Positions 1 through 8,844 of a stretch of 64,000 nt of DNA are shown here, one piece after another. The translations under genes were made by a program, and so were the position numbers. Location: contig NZ_CP134771.1 in assembly GCF_031880315.1 (NCBI RefSeq), forward strand, positions 5,643,001 to 5,707,000, in the 5' to 3' direction. Each line of letters begins with the position of its first letter. Positions within the stretch are counted from its first letter, which is position 1. Under the pieces are notes generated by a model. That model searched no databases. It saw only the letters and a list, made by a program, of their open reading frames with translations, and was not told the DNA's origin. This DNA comes from Pseudomonas baltica. GTDB lineage: Bacteria; Pseudomonadota; Gammaproteobacteria; Pseudomonadales; Pseudomonadaceae.

Positions 1-836
1 AAACACAGCACCGTGATGTAGATCGCCACGCCCGGCGCGATCGACATCCACGGCGCCTGTTCCATGAAATTCTTCGCGGTGTTGAGCATCGAACCCCAGG
101 ACGGCGAGGGCGGTTGCTGGCCCAGCCCGAGGAACGACAAACTGGCTTCGGCGAGAATAGCCGACGCGATGGTCAGCGTCGCTTGCACCACCAGTGGCGA
201 CAGCACGTTGGGCAGTACATAGCGCAGGATGATCCAGCGGTCGGGCAGGCCGATGGCGCGGGCGCCTTCGAGGTAATCCTCGTGGCGGATCGCTAATACC
301 TGACCGCGCGTCAGGCGGCAGAAAATCGGCATCGCCGACAGCCCGATGGCGATCATCGCGTTGGTCAGGCTTGGGCCTAAAAAGGCTCCCAAGGCAATCG
401 CCAGCACCAGGAACGGACACGATAGCAGCGCCTCCATGATGCGCGAGATGATCGCGTCGAGCTTACCGCCAAAGTAGCCAGCGATCAGCCCCAGGGGCAC
501 GCCGATGAGCATGGCGATCGCCACCGACACACCGCCCGCCAGCAACGAGCTGCGCGCACCCCACAGCAAGCGCGAAAACAGATCGCGGCCCAGTTCGTCG
601 GTGCCCAGCCAATGCAACATCGACGGCGCTTTGCGCACCAGCAGGAAGTTGGCTTTGAGCGGGTCGTACGGCGCGATCCACGGCGCCAGCAGCGCGGCCA
701 GAATGAACAGCAACAGCACCCCGGAGCCGATGACCGCGCCTTTGTTGGCGAGGAATTTACGCACGAACGGCGAGCGGCTGCGCGGCGTGAGGGTGAGGTC
801 GGTCGAGGCTGAATCGGTCGCAGCGACGAAGCTCAT
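1..836 (-). CDS. Oligopeptide-type ABC transporter permease (DppC/GsiD family), 3' end outside window
   Basis: This is the second inner-membrane permease of a peptide-type ABC importer. About 278 codons are present and the stop lies beyond the left edge. The N terminus has a short cytoplasmic part, one membrane segment rich in Leu/Ala and the periplasmic loop typical of DppC (LLAPWIAPYDPL). The ATPase-docking EAA loop is visible around 190-270 (YLEGARAIGLPDRWIILRY). The ATG at 836-834 overlaps the TGA of the upstream permease (ATGA), so the two are probably translationally coupled. It is the last visible gene of the operon starting with the GntR regulator at 6143. The substrate cannot be read from the permease. 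Confidence 0.9.
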   Translation of the reverse strand, partial: MSFVAATDSASTDLTLTPRSRSPFVRKFLANKGAVIGSGVLLLFILAALLAPWIAPYDPLKANFLLVRKAPSMLHWLGTDELGRDLFSRLLWGARSSLLAGGVSVAIAMLIGVPLGLIAGYFGGKLDAIISRIMEALLSCPFLVLAIALGAFLGPSLTNAMIAIGLSAMPIFCRLTRGQVLAIRHEDYLEGARAIGLPDRWIILRYVLPNVLSPLVVQATLTIASAILAEASLSFLGLGQQPPSPSWGSMLNTAKNFMEQAPWMSIAPGVAIYITVLC

Positions 837-1780
837 GAGGCAGTCCTCAAGCGTGGATTGATCAGGCGATAGAGCACATCGGCCAGCAGGTTGAGCAGCA
901 GGAAACCGATGGCGACGCACAGCACCACGCCTTGCACCACCGCGTAATCGCGATTGAACACGGCGTCCACAATCATCTTGCCGAACCCCGGAATGCTGAA
1001 CACCTGCTCAGTGAGCACCGCCCCGCCCAGCAGCTCGCCGAACAGCAGGGTGGTCAGGGTCACGATCGGCATCAGGGCGTTGCGCAGGGCGTGCTTGAGG
1101 ATCACCGTGCGCGGCAACAAGCCCTTGGCTCTTGCGGTGCGCACATAGTCGGCGCGCAGCACTTCGAGCATGGCGCTGCGGGTGTGGCGCATCAGCACCC
1201 CGGACAGCCCGGCGCCGAGCACGAAGGCCGGCAGAATCAGGGTCTTGAGGTTCTGCCCAACGTCCTCACCCAGCGGCACGAAGCCCGAGGCGGGTAGCCA
1301 TTGCAGCTTCACGGCGAAGATCATGATCAGCACAATCCCCAGCCAGAAGTGCGGAATCGAGATGCCCGACAGGGCAAAGATATTCGCGCCGTAATCCACC
1401 GCCGTGCCTTTGCGCACCGCAGAGATCACCCCGGTGGGAATGCCGATCAGCAGCGCGATGAGCAACGCCAGCACTGCCAGTTCCAGGGTCACCGGCAGCT
1501 TGGACGCCAGCAGGACGGTCACCGGCTGCTCGGTGCGCAGCGAGGTGCCGAAGTCGCCTTGCAGCACGTTGCCGACCCAGTGCAGGTACTGCAGCGGCAC
1601 CGGATCGTTGAGCCGGTATTTATCGCGCAGGTACGCCATCACCGCAGGGTCGCGCTCTTCGCCGGCCATGGCCAGCACCGGATCACCCGGCAGCAGTTTC
1701 TGCAGGGTGAAGACGAACAGCGACACCAGGATCAGCGTCGGAATGGCGCTGAGCAGGCGTCTGAAGATGAACGTCAGCAT
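833..1780 (-). CDS. Oligopeptide-type ABC transporter permease (DppB/GsiC family)
   Basis: First permease of the importer, 315 aa, the usual DppB length. It begins with the classic MLTFIFRRLLSAIPTLILVS anchor, followed by the periplasmic loop with LPGDPVL and a second half with about five more membrane segments. The EAA loop lies near residues 210-240 (YVRTARAKGLLPRTVILKH). The family forms a heterodimer with DppC and passes the ligand from the binding protein to the cytoplasm. An AGGAG ribosome site sits 6 bases before the ATG. It starts 25 bases after the binding-protein gene and overlaps the downstream permease by 4 bases. Confidence 0.93.
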   Translation of the reverse strand: MLTFIFRRLLSAIPTLILVSLFVFTLQKLLPGDPVLAMAGEERDPAVMAYLRDKYRLNDPVPLQYLHWVGNVLQGDFGTSLRTEQPVTVLLASKLPVTLELAVLALLIALLIGIPTGVISAVRKGTAVDYGANIFALSGISIPHFWLGIVLIMIFAVKLQWLPASGFVPLGEDVGQNLKTLILPAFVLGAGLSGVLMRHTRSAMLEVLRADYVRTARAKGLLPRTVILKHALRNALMPIVTLTTLLFGELLGGAVLTEQVFSIPGFGKMIVDAVFNRDYAVVQGVVLCVAIGFLLLNLLADVLYRLINPRLRTAS

Positions 1781-1805
1781 GCGCGCTCCTCGGCAGGTGC
1801 CCAGA

Positions 1806-3305
1806 TCATTTGAAGGCGACGTCGGTCAGGCGGATCAAGCCGTCCGGGCTTGGCACGAAGCCGCTCAGTTTGTTGCTCATGGCAATGATGCGCGGGTCGA
1901 AATACAGGTAGGTGCCCGGCACATCGACTGCCATCAAGCGCAGGGCTGCGGCGTACAGCGCCTGGCGCTGGGTTTGGTCGTTGGTGGTGCGCGCCTTGTT
2001 GAGCAGATCGTCGAGCTTGGGATCGCAGAAATGGCCGTCGTTCTGCCCGCCCTTGCAGGTGACGAATTGATGGATGTTGCCATCCGGATCAGGCCGCCCG
2101 GACCAGGCCGTCATGCCGATCTGGAAGTTGCCCGCCTGTTGCTCGCTGAGCAGCGTGGCGTACTCGGTGGCGACCAGATTGACCTTGAAGCCGGCCTCAT
2201 CGGCCATGGCCTGAACGATCTGCCCGACCTGCTGGGCGATGGGGTTGTTGGCGACTTTGAGCTCGACTTCAAGCGGCAATTTCACCCCGGCTTCGGCCAG
2301 CAGTTTTTTGCTTTGCTCCACGTCGCGCGCCGGGATCGGCAGGCTCTTGTCGTAGTACGGACTACTGGTCGGGAAAGGCTGGGCACTGGGTGCGTACAAG
2401 CCTTCAAACACCACCTGATTGATCGCGTCCCGGTCGATGGCCAGCTCGAAGGCCTGGCGCACGCGCTTGTCCTGGCCGATCGGGGTTTTCGCGCGCTCGC
2501 CATTGCTGGTGTTGTACATCAGCTGCATGTAGCCCAGCCCCGGAGTGTTGAACACCTGCAGTTTGCTGTCGGCCCTGGCGGTTTTCACGTCGGTGGGTGC
2601 CACGCGCTCGATGATGTCCAGGTCGCCGGAACGCAGGTTGGCCAGGCGCACCGAGGTGTCCGGGATCGGCAGGAAAATCACCTTGTCGAAGTGGTAGGCC
2701 TGCTTGTTCCAGTAGTTGTCGAAGCGCTCCAGCACGATGCGATCCTGCTGCACGCGCTGGACGAACTTGTAGGGCCCCGAGCAGATCGGCTTGGCGCCGA
2801 CCTCGGTGGCCGATGCCTTGGGCGCGAGCATCATGCCGGCGCGATCGGAGAGCTGCGAAATCAACGTGGCATCGGGTTGCTTGACCTTGATGGCGACGGT
2901 TTTTGCGTCGATTACCTCAACGCTCTCTACCGACGACAGTTCGCTCTTGCGCAGCGAGTCGGGCAGGGTGCGAGCGCGGTCCAGGTTGAACTTCACGGCG
3001 GCCGCGTCGAACACTTCGCCGTCGTGGAAGGTCACGCCGTCGCGCAGGGTCATGGTCAGCGTCTTGCCGTCCTCGCTCCAGTGCCAGGCGGTGGCCAGTT
3101 GCGGCACGTAGTTGAGCTGCGGGTTGATGTCCACCAGCTTGTCGCACAGGGCGGTGTAGACCAGCCTGCCGGAGTAGGTGCGCGAGCGATGCGGGTCGAG
3201 CACGTCAGGGTCATCCTGAATGCCGATGCGCAGCGTCGTTTCGGCAAAGGCAGCGTTGGCAGCGAGCAGTAGCAGGGTGCCGGTCATGAGCTGTGCGAAC
3301 TTCAT
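1806..3305 (-). CDS. Periplasmic substrate-binding protein, peptide/glutathione type (SBP_bac_5)
   Basis: A 499-aa extracytoplasmic binding protein that delivers the ligand to the two permeases downstream. Residues 1-22 are a signal peptide ending AAFA|ETTL. The mature part starts with LRIGIQDDPDVLDPHRSR and continues through the SBP family 5 fold, including SGPYKFV near 170 and the C-terminal YLYFDPRIIAMS. The open frame extends 61 codons further upstream, but the ATG at 3305 has the ribosome site GGAGAG and a proper signal peptide, so I start there. The start overlaps the TGA of the ATPase gene. The pocket cannot be assigned to dipeptides, glutathione, opines or another ligand from sequence alone. 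Confidence 0.92.
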   Translation of the reverse strand: MKFAQLMTGTLLLLAANAAFAETTLRIGIQDDPDVLDPHRSRTYSGRLVYTALCDKLVDINPQLNYVPQLATAWHWSEDGKTLTMTLRDGVTFHDGEVFDAAAVKFNLDRARTLPDSLRKSELSSVESVEVIDAKTVAIKVKQPDATLISQLSDRAGMMLAPKASATEVGAKPICSGPYKFVQRVQQDRIVLERFDNYWNKQAYHFDKVIFLPIPDTSVRLANLRSGDLDIIERVAPTDVKTARADSKLQVFNTPGLGYMQLMYNTSNGERAKTPIGQDKRVRQAFELAIDRDAINQVVFEGLYAPSAQPFPTSSPYYDKSLPIPARDVEQSKKLLAEAGVKLPLEVELKVANNPIAQQVGQIVQAMADEAGFKVNLVATEYATLLSEQQAGNFQIGMTAWSGRPDPDGNIHQFVTCKGGQNDGHFCDPKLDDLLNKARTTNDQTQRQALYAAALRLMAVDVPGTYLYFDPRIIAMSNKLSGFVPSPDGLIRLTDVAFK

Positions 3306-4420
3306 TGCTGACTCTCCAGAGATAAGGCCTGATGGCTTTTGAATAGATCCAGGCGTCGGGTATAGGCCGCGCTGGGTGTAGGGACGATCAAGGAGCCGGC
3401 CCCTGCATTGGCGATTTCGCGCCAGTAATGGCAGGCGACCTGACGCTCGCCCTCGACGCTTTCGAACAGCGGTTTGAGCTCGCGGCACAGCGGTCGAACA
3501 TGCGGGCAGCGGGTGTGAAAACGACAGCCCGACGGCGGCTTGCTGGGGCTGGGCATGTCGCCGCCGAGCACGGCGCGCGGGTGACGCAGGTCGGGGTGGC
3601 TGACCGGTACTGCGGCCATCAGCGCTTGGGTGTAAGGGTGCAGTGGCGTTTCGAACAGGGCATCGACGGGTGCCAGTTCGACGATTTCGCCCAGGTACAT
3701 CACCGCCACGCGATCGCTCATGTGGCGAATCACCGCGAGGCCGTGGGCGACGATGACCAAGGTCAGGCCGAACTGATGCTTGAGGTCTTCGAGCAGGTTG
3801 ACCACTTGCGCCTGGACCGAAACGTCCAGCGCCGACACCGGCTCGTCGCCGAGAATCAACCGCGGTTCGGAGGCCAGCGCGCGAGCGATACCGATGCGCT
3901 GGCGCTGGCCGCCGGAAAACTCATGGGGGTAGCGGCTGCCGTGTTCAGGCGCCAGGCCGACGGTGCGCAGCAGTTCGGCGACCTTGTCCTGGCGCGCGCT
4001 GCGGCTGTCATCGCGGTGCAGCCAGATCGGCTCGCCGACGATGGCTTCAACGCTCATGCGCGGGTTCAGCGAGGCGAACGGGTCCTGGAAGATGATCTGC
4101 AAGTCGCGACGTACCTGGCGCAGCTTGTCCGGGGCCAGATTGGCCAGGTTGCGGCCTTCGTAGATCACGTCGCCGGCGGTGGGTTTGAGCAGGTTGAGCA
4201 GCACCCGACCCAATGTCGATTTGCCGGAGCCGGATTCCCCCACCAGCGCCAGGGTCTCGCCCCTGCGCACGGCCAGCGATACTTCGTTGACCGCCTGCAC
4301 GGGGGGCTTTTTGCGCTGCAGCAGGCCGGTTTCACTGCTGAAGTGCTTGCTGACGGCGACGCTTTCGAGGATCGGCTTGTCAGTGTCGGGGCGCAACGCT
4401 GGATCAGGTTCCGGCTTCAT
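3302..4420 (-). CDS. Oligopeptide-type ABC transporter ATP-binding protein (DppF/OppF family)
   Basis: Cytoplasmic ATPase of 372 aa, one of two that drive the importer. It shows Walker A GESGSGKST near residue 68, signature FSGGQRQRIGIARAL near 175, Walker B LILGDEPVSALD near 200, and the C-terminal oligo_HPY region with clustered cysteines (GCRFHTRCPHVRPLC). The start is taken at the ATG at 4420 because it overlaps the upstream ATPase stop as ATGA; 45 more codons are open upstream but lie inside the neighbour. The C-terminal tail after residue 330 is longer than in E. coli DppF. Confidence 0.93.
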   Translation of the reverse strand: MKPEPDPALRPDTDKPILESVAVSKHFSSETGLLQRKKPPVQAVNEVSLAVRRGETLALVGESGSGKSTLGRVLLNLLKPTAGDVIYEGRNLANLAPDKLRQVRRDLQIIFQDPFASLNPRMSVEAIVGEPIWLHRDDSRSARQDKVAELLRTVGLAPEHGSRYPHEFSGGQRQRIGIARALASEPRLILGDEPVSALDVSVQAQVVNLLEDLKHQFGLTLVIVAHGLAVIRHMSDRVAVMYLGEIVELAPVDALFETPLHPYTQALMAAVPVSHPDLRHPRAVLGGDMPSPSKPPSGCRFHTRCPHVRPLCRELKPLFESVEGERQVACHYWREIANAGAGSLIVPTPSAAYTRRLDLFKSHQALSLESQQ

Positions 4421-5409
4421 GCAATGACTCCCACATGCTGTTCCAGCGGCACGCGAATGCACGCGGCGAAGTGCCCGGGCGAGACCTCCACCAACGGCGG
4501 ACGGGCCTGGCGACAGGCGCCGATAACGAACGGGCAACGCCCGGCAAAGCGGCAACCGCTGGGCATCTCTACCGGTGTCGGCACACGGCCGTTGATGGTT
4601 GCCAGGCGCCCTTCGCGAGGGCCGATCGACGGCATCGAGCCCATCAGCCCGATGGTGTACGGGTGTTGTGGGTCGTCGAACAGGGTCTTGACCGAGCCGC
4701 TCTCTACCACCTGCCCGGCGTACATCACCAGCACCTCGTCGGCCACTTCGGCGACCACGCCCAGGTCATGGGTGATGAGGATCATTGAGGTGCCGGTTTC
4801 GGCCTGCAGGTTGGCCACCAGTGCGAGGATCTGCGCCTGAATGGTCACGTCCAGCGCGGTGGTGGGCTCGTCGGCGATGATCAGCGCCGGGTCGTTGGCC
4901 AGCGCCATGGCAATCATCGCCCGTTGGCGCATGCCGCCGGACAACTCGTGTGGATAGGCGTCCAGGCGCTGCACGGCGTCAGGCACGCGGACTTTTTCGA
5001 GCATCTGCAGCGCCCGCTGGCGGGCTTCTTTGCGCGATAGGCCTTGATGACGCATCACGCTTTCGCCGATCTGGTCGCCGAGGGTGAACACCGGATTCAG
5101 CGACGTCATGGGCTCCTGGAAAATCATCGCCATGCGATTGCCGCGCACGTTGAGCAAGCGCTCGGCGGGCATGCCCAGCAAGGGTTCGGCCAACAGGCTG
5201 GAGGCGTTGGCGCCGACCGTGGCGGTATCGGGCAACAGCCCCATCAGGGCCATGGAGGTGACGCTCTTGCCGCAGCCGGACTCGCCGACGATGGCCAGGG
5301 TCTTGCCGGGCATCACGGCAAAGGACACACCATCGACCACATTGGCCGGCGCGCCCTTGAAACGCACGCTGAGGTTGTCGACGCTTAATACCGGGGCTTG
5401 CGGATTCAT
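4417..5409 (-). CDS. Oligopeptide-type ABC transporter ATP-binding protein (DppD/OppD family)
   Basis: The partner ATPase, 330 aa. Walker A is GESGCGKS near residue 40, the signature [12 protein letters not shown] near 157 and Walker [13 protein letters not shown] near 177. The C terminus carries the oligo_HPY cysteines ([15 protein letters not shown]). Its start overlaps the stop of the GntR regulator and its stop overlaps the start of the next ATPase, so regulator and both ATPases form one coupled unit. The order regulator-ATPase-ATPase-binding protein-permeases differs from the usual order, in which the binding protein comes first. Confidence 0.93.
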   Translation of the reverse strand: MNPQAPVLSVDNLSVRFKGAPANVVDGVSFAVMPGKTLAIVGESGCGKSVTSMALMGLLPDTATVGANASSLLAEPLLGMPAERLLNVRGNRMAMIFQEPMTSLNPVFTLGDQIGESVMRHQGLSRKEARQRALQMLEKVRVPDAVQRLDAYPHELSGGMRQRAMIAMALANDPALIIADEPTTALDVTIQAQILALVANLQAETGTSMILITHDLGVVAEVADEVLVMYAGQVVESGSVKTLFDDPQHPYTIGLMGSMPSIGPREGRLATINGRVPTPVEMPSGCRFAGRCPFVIGACRQARPPLVEVSPGHFAACIRVPLEQHVGVIA

Positions 5410-6143
5410 GAACTCGCCTCGAGGTCTTGGTGAATGACGTTGTCGAGTGCCTGTTGCAGGGCGCGCAGATGACCGCGCATGGCCGTGGCCGCCTTGACCG
5501 GGTCGCGGCGCTCGATGGCGTCGACGATGTCATCGTGGTCGTGGCTGTAGGTGCTCAGGCGATCAGTGTTGCGCGCGCGCTGGCGCAGGTCGCGCCAGGC
5601 TGGATCGAGGCGGATGGCGTCGAGCATTTCGAAGATATCCAGCATCAACCGGTTGCCCGCCGCCTCGGCAATGCCGCGGTGCAGGGCGCTGTCCCACAAC
5701 TCCAGGCCCTCGGCGTCCACTTGCTCGGCGCCTTGCTGGCGGGTGGTGCGTTCGGTGAGGCGGCGCAGTATCGCCATCTGCTCGCCGCTGGCGCGGACCG
5801 CCGCGAGGGACGCCAGCGCCGGCTCCAGATGCAACCGCGCTTCCATGACCTCACTGAAATTGGTCCGGCTCGATAATCTTGCGAAACTCATGGACGCGCT
5901 GGGCGGCGTCGGGCCCACAAAGGTGCCTTTGCCCTGGCGGCGCCAGATCTGCCCTTCGGCTTCGAGCACCGCCAGTGCCCGCCGAATCGCCCGGCGGCTC
6001 ACGCCGAACAGCACCGCCAATTCTCGCTCGGTAGGCAGCGCTCGCTGGGGGAACGCCGCATGCTGGGCCACCGTCTGCCGCAGCGCGTCGAGGGCCAACT
6101 TTGAAGCGTTATCGTGGGCTGCGTCAGTGTCGAAACGTTCCAT
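5406..6143 (-). CDS. GntR/FadR-family transcriptional regulator (FCD domain)
   Basis: A 245-aa DNA-binding regulator. A winged helix spans about residues 15-80 (TERELAVLFGVSRRAIR, then the wing RRQGKGTFVG). The C-terminal all-helical FCD ligand domain shows metal-site residues D/H in DSALHRGIAEA and the later YSHDHDDI and MRGHL. FCD proteins often bind a carboxylic acid on a metal. The ATG at 6143 follows AGGAGA, so I prefer it to a start 8 codons upstream. It is the first gene of the ABC operon and probably controls it; the leader contains repeated TTGGTTCG motifs that could be its operator. Confidence 0.9.
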   Translation of the reverse strand: MERFDTDAAHDNASKLALDALRQTVAQHAAFPQRALPTERELAVLFGVSRRAIRRALAVLEAEGQIWRRQGKGTFVGPTPPSASMSFARLSSRTNFSEVMEARLHLEPALASLAAVRASGEQMAILRRLTERTTRQQGAEQVDAEGLELWDSALHRGIAEAAGNRLMLDIFEMLDAIRLDPAWRDLRQRARNTDRLSTYSHDHDDIVDAIERRDPVKAATAMRGHLRALQQALDNVIHQDLEASS

Positions 6144-6235
6144 GATGGTTTCTCCTGACAAGCTCAAAAGGACGGTCGCTGCCGTTCAGGGCGGGGCTGA
6201 CGATAGTTAGGCGGTTGCAATAGCGATGCCAATGA

Positions 6236-6371
6236 AAATTGGTTCGGGCTTGCGGACGGTGTTCAGGAAGACTTCAGCGGAAGAACGAGAGGGGAGCGGG
6301 CCAATGCCGTATTGGTTCAAGGCTTGGTTCGCGGTACTGCTTGAATTGGTTCGCCGATAAGCGAACCAATT
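6236..6371. promoter_or_regulatory. Leader with repeated TTGGTTCG motif and one perfect dyad (candidate GntR operator)
   Basis: The 317-base gap 6144-6460 has no gene. TTGGTTC occurs at about 6239, 6312, 6324 and 6346. The last copy is half of a dyad, AATTGGTTCGC-CGATAA-GCGAACCAATT (6344-6371), followed on the + strand by five T. The dyad could be an operator for the GntR regulator that starts at 6143, a terminator on the + strand, or both. The repeats and the dyad are seen directly; the function is inferred. Confidence 0.5.
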
Positions 6372-6460
6372 TTTCTGCCCTGGGTTGCGGATGGGCGATG
6401 TTGAGGCGGGCGCATCGTTAGTGTGCGTGGCGTCAGCCTGTGAGGCGCTGTGTTCTGAAG

Positions 6461-7390
6461 TTACTGAGGTACAGGCGTCGGCAGTGCGGTGTTGTTCTGC
6501 CAGGCCTGCAAATTGGCCATTACCAGATCGGACATCGCCCGGCGGGTATCGGGGGTGGCGCTGGCCATGTGCGGGGTCAGCAACACATTCTCCAGCCCAA
6601 GCAAACCTGGGTGCGGGCGCGGCTCGTTTTCGTAGACATCCAGCGCCGCCCCCGCCAGCCGACCCTCGGCCAACGCCTGTGCGAGCGCTTGCTCATCGAC
6701 CACGCTGCCGCGCCCGACGTTGATCAAATAGCCCTGCGGCCCCAGCGCCTGCAGCACCTGCTCATCCACCAGGTGATAGCTGGCAGCACCGCCGCCAACC
6801 GCCACCACCAGAAAATCTACCGCCGCAGCCAGTTCGACCGCAGTGCTGAAATAAGCGTGATCGACCGCTTGCGGCTGGCGTCCGGTGTAGGCGATCGACA
6901 TGTCGAAGGCCTGGGCGCGGCGCGCGATGGCCTTGCCGATGCGACCCAGGCCGATGATGCCCAGGCGTGCACCGCTGACTTTGCGACTGAACGCGAAAGG
7001 CCCGTTCGCCCAGGCGCCCGAGCGCGTGAACTGGTCAGCCACTCGAGTGTTGCGGGCGATGCCAAGCAGCAGCGCCATGGCGAAGTCGGCGACGTCGTCG
7101 GTCAGTACATCGGGCGTGTGGGAGACCTGAATGCCACGCTCGCGGGCCGCCACGACGTCGACGCCGTCGTAGCCCACGCCGAGCACGGCGATGACCTCCA
7201 AGGCCGGCAGTTGCTCCAGCAATTGCCGGGTGACCGTGGATTCACCGTTGGCGACCAGCGCGCGAATATCAGCCGTCGCTGCGTTCACGCCGGTACCATC
7301 CTGGTGCGCCTCGACCACCTCGTAGGTGGCGTGCAGGGCTTCATCCAGCATGGGCGGCAGTTTGGCGATCTTAAGGACTCTTGGCTTCAT
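6461..7390 (-). CDS. D-isomer-specific 2-hydroxyacid dehydrogenase (glyoxylate/hydroxypyruvate/2-ketoaldonate reductase type)
   Basis: A 309-aa NAD(P)-dependent oxidoreductase that interconverts 2-oxoacids and D-2-hydroxyacids. The Rossmann fold is centred on GLGRIGKAIARRA near residue 150. Catalytic Arg is in NVGRGSVVDE, the Glu in ENEPRPH and the His in LTPHMAS. The start is the ATG at 7390, 20 bases inside the upstream MFS gene, whose frame it overlaps. Co-transcription with an anion:cation-symporter-type MFS carrier suggests that the carrier imports the 2-oxoacid or hydroxyacid handled here. KguD-like 2-ketogluconate reductase is one possible role, but no kinase (kguK) accompanies it. Confidence 0.88.
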   Translation of the reverse strand: MKPRVLKIAKLPPMLDEALHATYEVVEAHQDGTGVNAATADIRALVANGESTVTRQLLEQLPALEVIAVLGVGYDGVDVVAARERGIQVSHTPDVLTDDVADFAMALLLGIARNTRVADQFTRSGAWANGPFAFSRKVSGARLGIIGLGRIGKAIARRAQAFDMSIAYTGRQPQAVDHAYFSTAVELAAAVDFLVVAVGGGAASYHLVDEQVLQALGPQGYLINVGRGSVVDEQALAQALAEGRLAGAALDVYENEPRPHPGLLGLENVLLTPHMASATPDTRRAMSDLVMANLQAWQNNTALPTPVPQ

Positions 7391-8714
7391 CGAAACCTCG
7401 CGAAGGGTTGACGGGTAAAGGAGGTGCCGCACGGCGTGGACGGCCCAGATACAGACCCAGCACGCCACCTGCCAGCAGCGCCGTGGCCACCAGCAGCAGG
7501 GCATAGTCGTAGCTGTGGGTGACGTCCTTGATCAGGCCCATGACCGGCGGCAGGCCGAGGCCGGCGATATTGGCGATGGAGTTGATCAGCGCAATCGAGG
7601 CAGCCGCCGCGGCGCCGGAGAGGTACTCGGTGGTGGTCGCCCAGAACACCGGCGTCGCCGCCCAGTTCAAACCGACGGCGACCACCAGCAACCCATAGGC
7701 CAGCCACGGGTTACTGGTCGCCACCGCCAGCGCCAGCAGCACGCCGGCCAGTACCAGCGGCACGCACAGATGCCAGCCACGCTCACGCTTGCGATCCGAG
7801 TGGGTGCCGTTGAGATACATGAACACGCAAGCGAACAGGAAGGGCACTGCCGACAGCACGCTGACGGTAAAGGATTCCTGGCCCGACACCGACTTGACGA
7901 TCAAGGGCAGGAACAGCGTGATGCCGATGGTGCCGAACGCCTGCAGCAACCAGAACAGGCTCAGCAACCACACCTGGCGGCTGCGAAAGGCCGTCTGCCA
8001 GGCGGCATGATGGGAAATGGGTGTTTTGGCCTGCTCGCTGGCAATGGTGCGGCTCAGCCAGTCCTTTTGCTCGGGCTGCAGCCAGTGGGTGCTTTGCGGG
8101 GTATCGGGCAGGTAGCGCAGTACCACGATCCCCAGCACTACCGCCGGCAGGCCTTCCATCAGGAACAGCCAGCGCCAGCCGCTGACCCCGAAGTAGCCAT
8201 CCAGGTGCAGAAACGCGCCCGACAGCGGCAGGCCGATCACCGAGGCCAGCGCTGCGCCGATGTAGAAGAACGACATGGCCTTGGCCCGATCGCTGCGCGG
8301 ATACCACTGCGACAGGTAATAGATGATCCCCGGCGTGAACCCGGCCTCGGCGGCGCCCAGCAGCAGGCGCATGCCATACAGTTGGTTGGCGCTCTGCACC
8401 AGGCTCATGCCCGCGGCGACGATGCCCCAGGTAATCATGATGCGCGCAATCCAACGGCGTGCACCGACCTTGGTCAGAATCACACTGCTGGGCACTTCCA
8501 GGAGGATGTAGGTGAGGAAGAACAGACCGACGCCCAAGCCGTACATCTGCGCGGTCAGGCCTAGCTCCGCGTTCATCTGCAGGGCGGCGACGGAGATGTT
8601 CGATTTGTCGATGTAGGCGACCATGTACAGCAACATCAGGAAGGGGATCAACTTGAGGTTGAGACGCTTCATGGTGCTGGCGTGCAGGCCCGAGTCCATG
8701 GATGGCTGGTGCAT
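7371..8714 (-). CDS. MFS transporter, anion:cation symporter (ACS) family
   Basis: A 447-aa inner-membrane carrier with 12 predicted membrane segments. The N terminus reads LIPFLMLLYMVAYIDKSNIS, typical of the ACS family (phthalate, tartrate, 2-ketogluconate, hexuronate carriers). The TM2-3 loop has LTKVGARRWIARIMITWG and the segment after TM4 has FTPGIIYYLSQWYPRSDRAKA. It precedes and overlaps the 2-hydroxyacid dehydrogenase by 20 bases, so the pair is probably one operon for uptake and reduction or oxidation of an organic acid. The mRNA leader carries AACAACAA just before the ribosome site. Confidence 0.9.
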   Translation of the reverse strand: MHQPSMDSGLHASTMKRLNLKLIPFLMLLYMVAYIDKSNISVAALQMNAELGLTAQMYGLGVGLFFLTYILLEVPSSVILTKVGARRWIARIMITWGIVAAGMSLVQSANQLYGMRLLLGAAEAGFTPGIIYYLSQWYPRSDRAKAMSFFYIGAALASVIGLPLSGAFLHLDGYFGVSGWRWLFLMEGLPAVVLGIVVLRYLPDTPQSTHWLQPEQKDWLSRTIASEQAKTPISHHAAWQTAFRSRQVWLLSLFWLLQAFGTIGITLFLPLIVKSVSGQESFTVSVLSAVPFLFACVFMYLNGTHSDRKRERGWHLCVPLVLAGVLLALAVATSNPWLAYGLLVVAVGLNWAATPVFWATTTEYLSGAAAAASIALINSIANIAGLGLPPVMGLIKDVTHSYDYALLLVATALLAGGVLGLYLGRPRRAAPPLPVNPSRGFDEAKSP

Positions 8715-8726
8715 GTGGCCTCTCTA

Positions 8727-8734
8727 TTGTTGTT
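8727..8734 (-). promoter_or_regulatory. A-rich Crc/Hfq-type (CA) motif in the leader of the MFS gene
   Basis: On the coding strand the leader reads AACAACAATAGAGAGG before the ATG at 8714. AACAACAA fits the AAnAAnAA catabolite-activity motif that Hfq with Crc binds in Pseudomonas to repress translation of catabolic genes. The sequence is seen; the control is inferred. Confidence 0.45.
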
Positions 8735-8844
8735 ATGAGAGTAAGCAACGGGGATGTAGGCCCACCATAGACGAGATTGGTTAATAGCTCAATATATGAT
8801 TTGCGGTCCCATATTTAGGGATTTTATGGGTTGGGGTCCAGATG

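Noticed and set aside
1404..3272. Long + strand open frame (622 codons) opposite the binding protein
   Set aside because: It lies opposite an ABC binding protein and permease with full family motifs, has no ribosome site, and its sequence is His/Gln/Arg-biased like antisense of GC-rich genes.
6236..6371. CRISPR-like repeat array
   Set aside because: Repeats are 7-8 bases, unevenly spaced and next to a regulator; no spacers of constant size and no cas genes.
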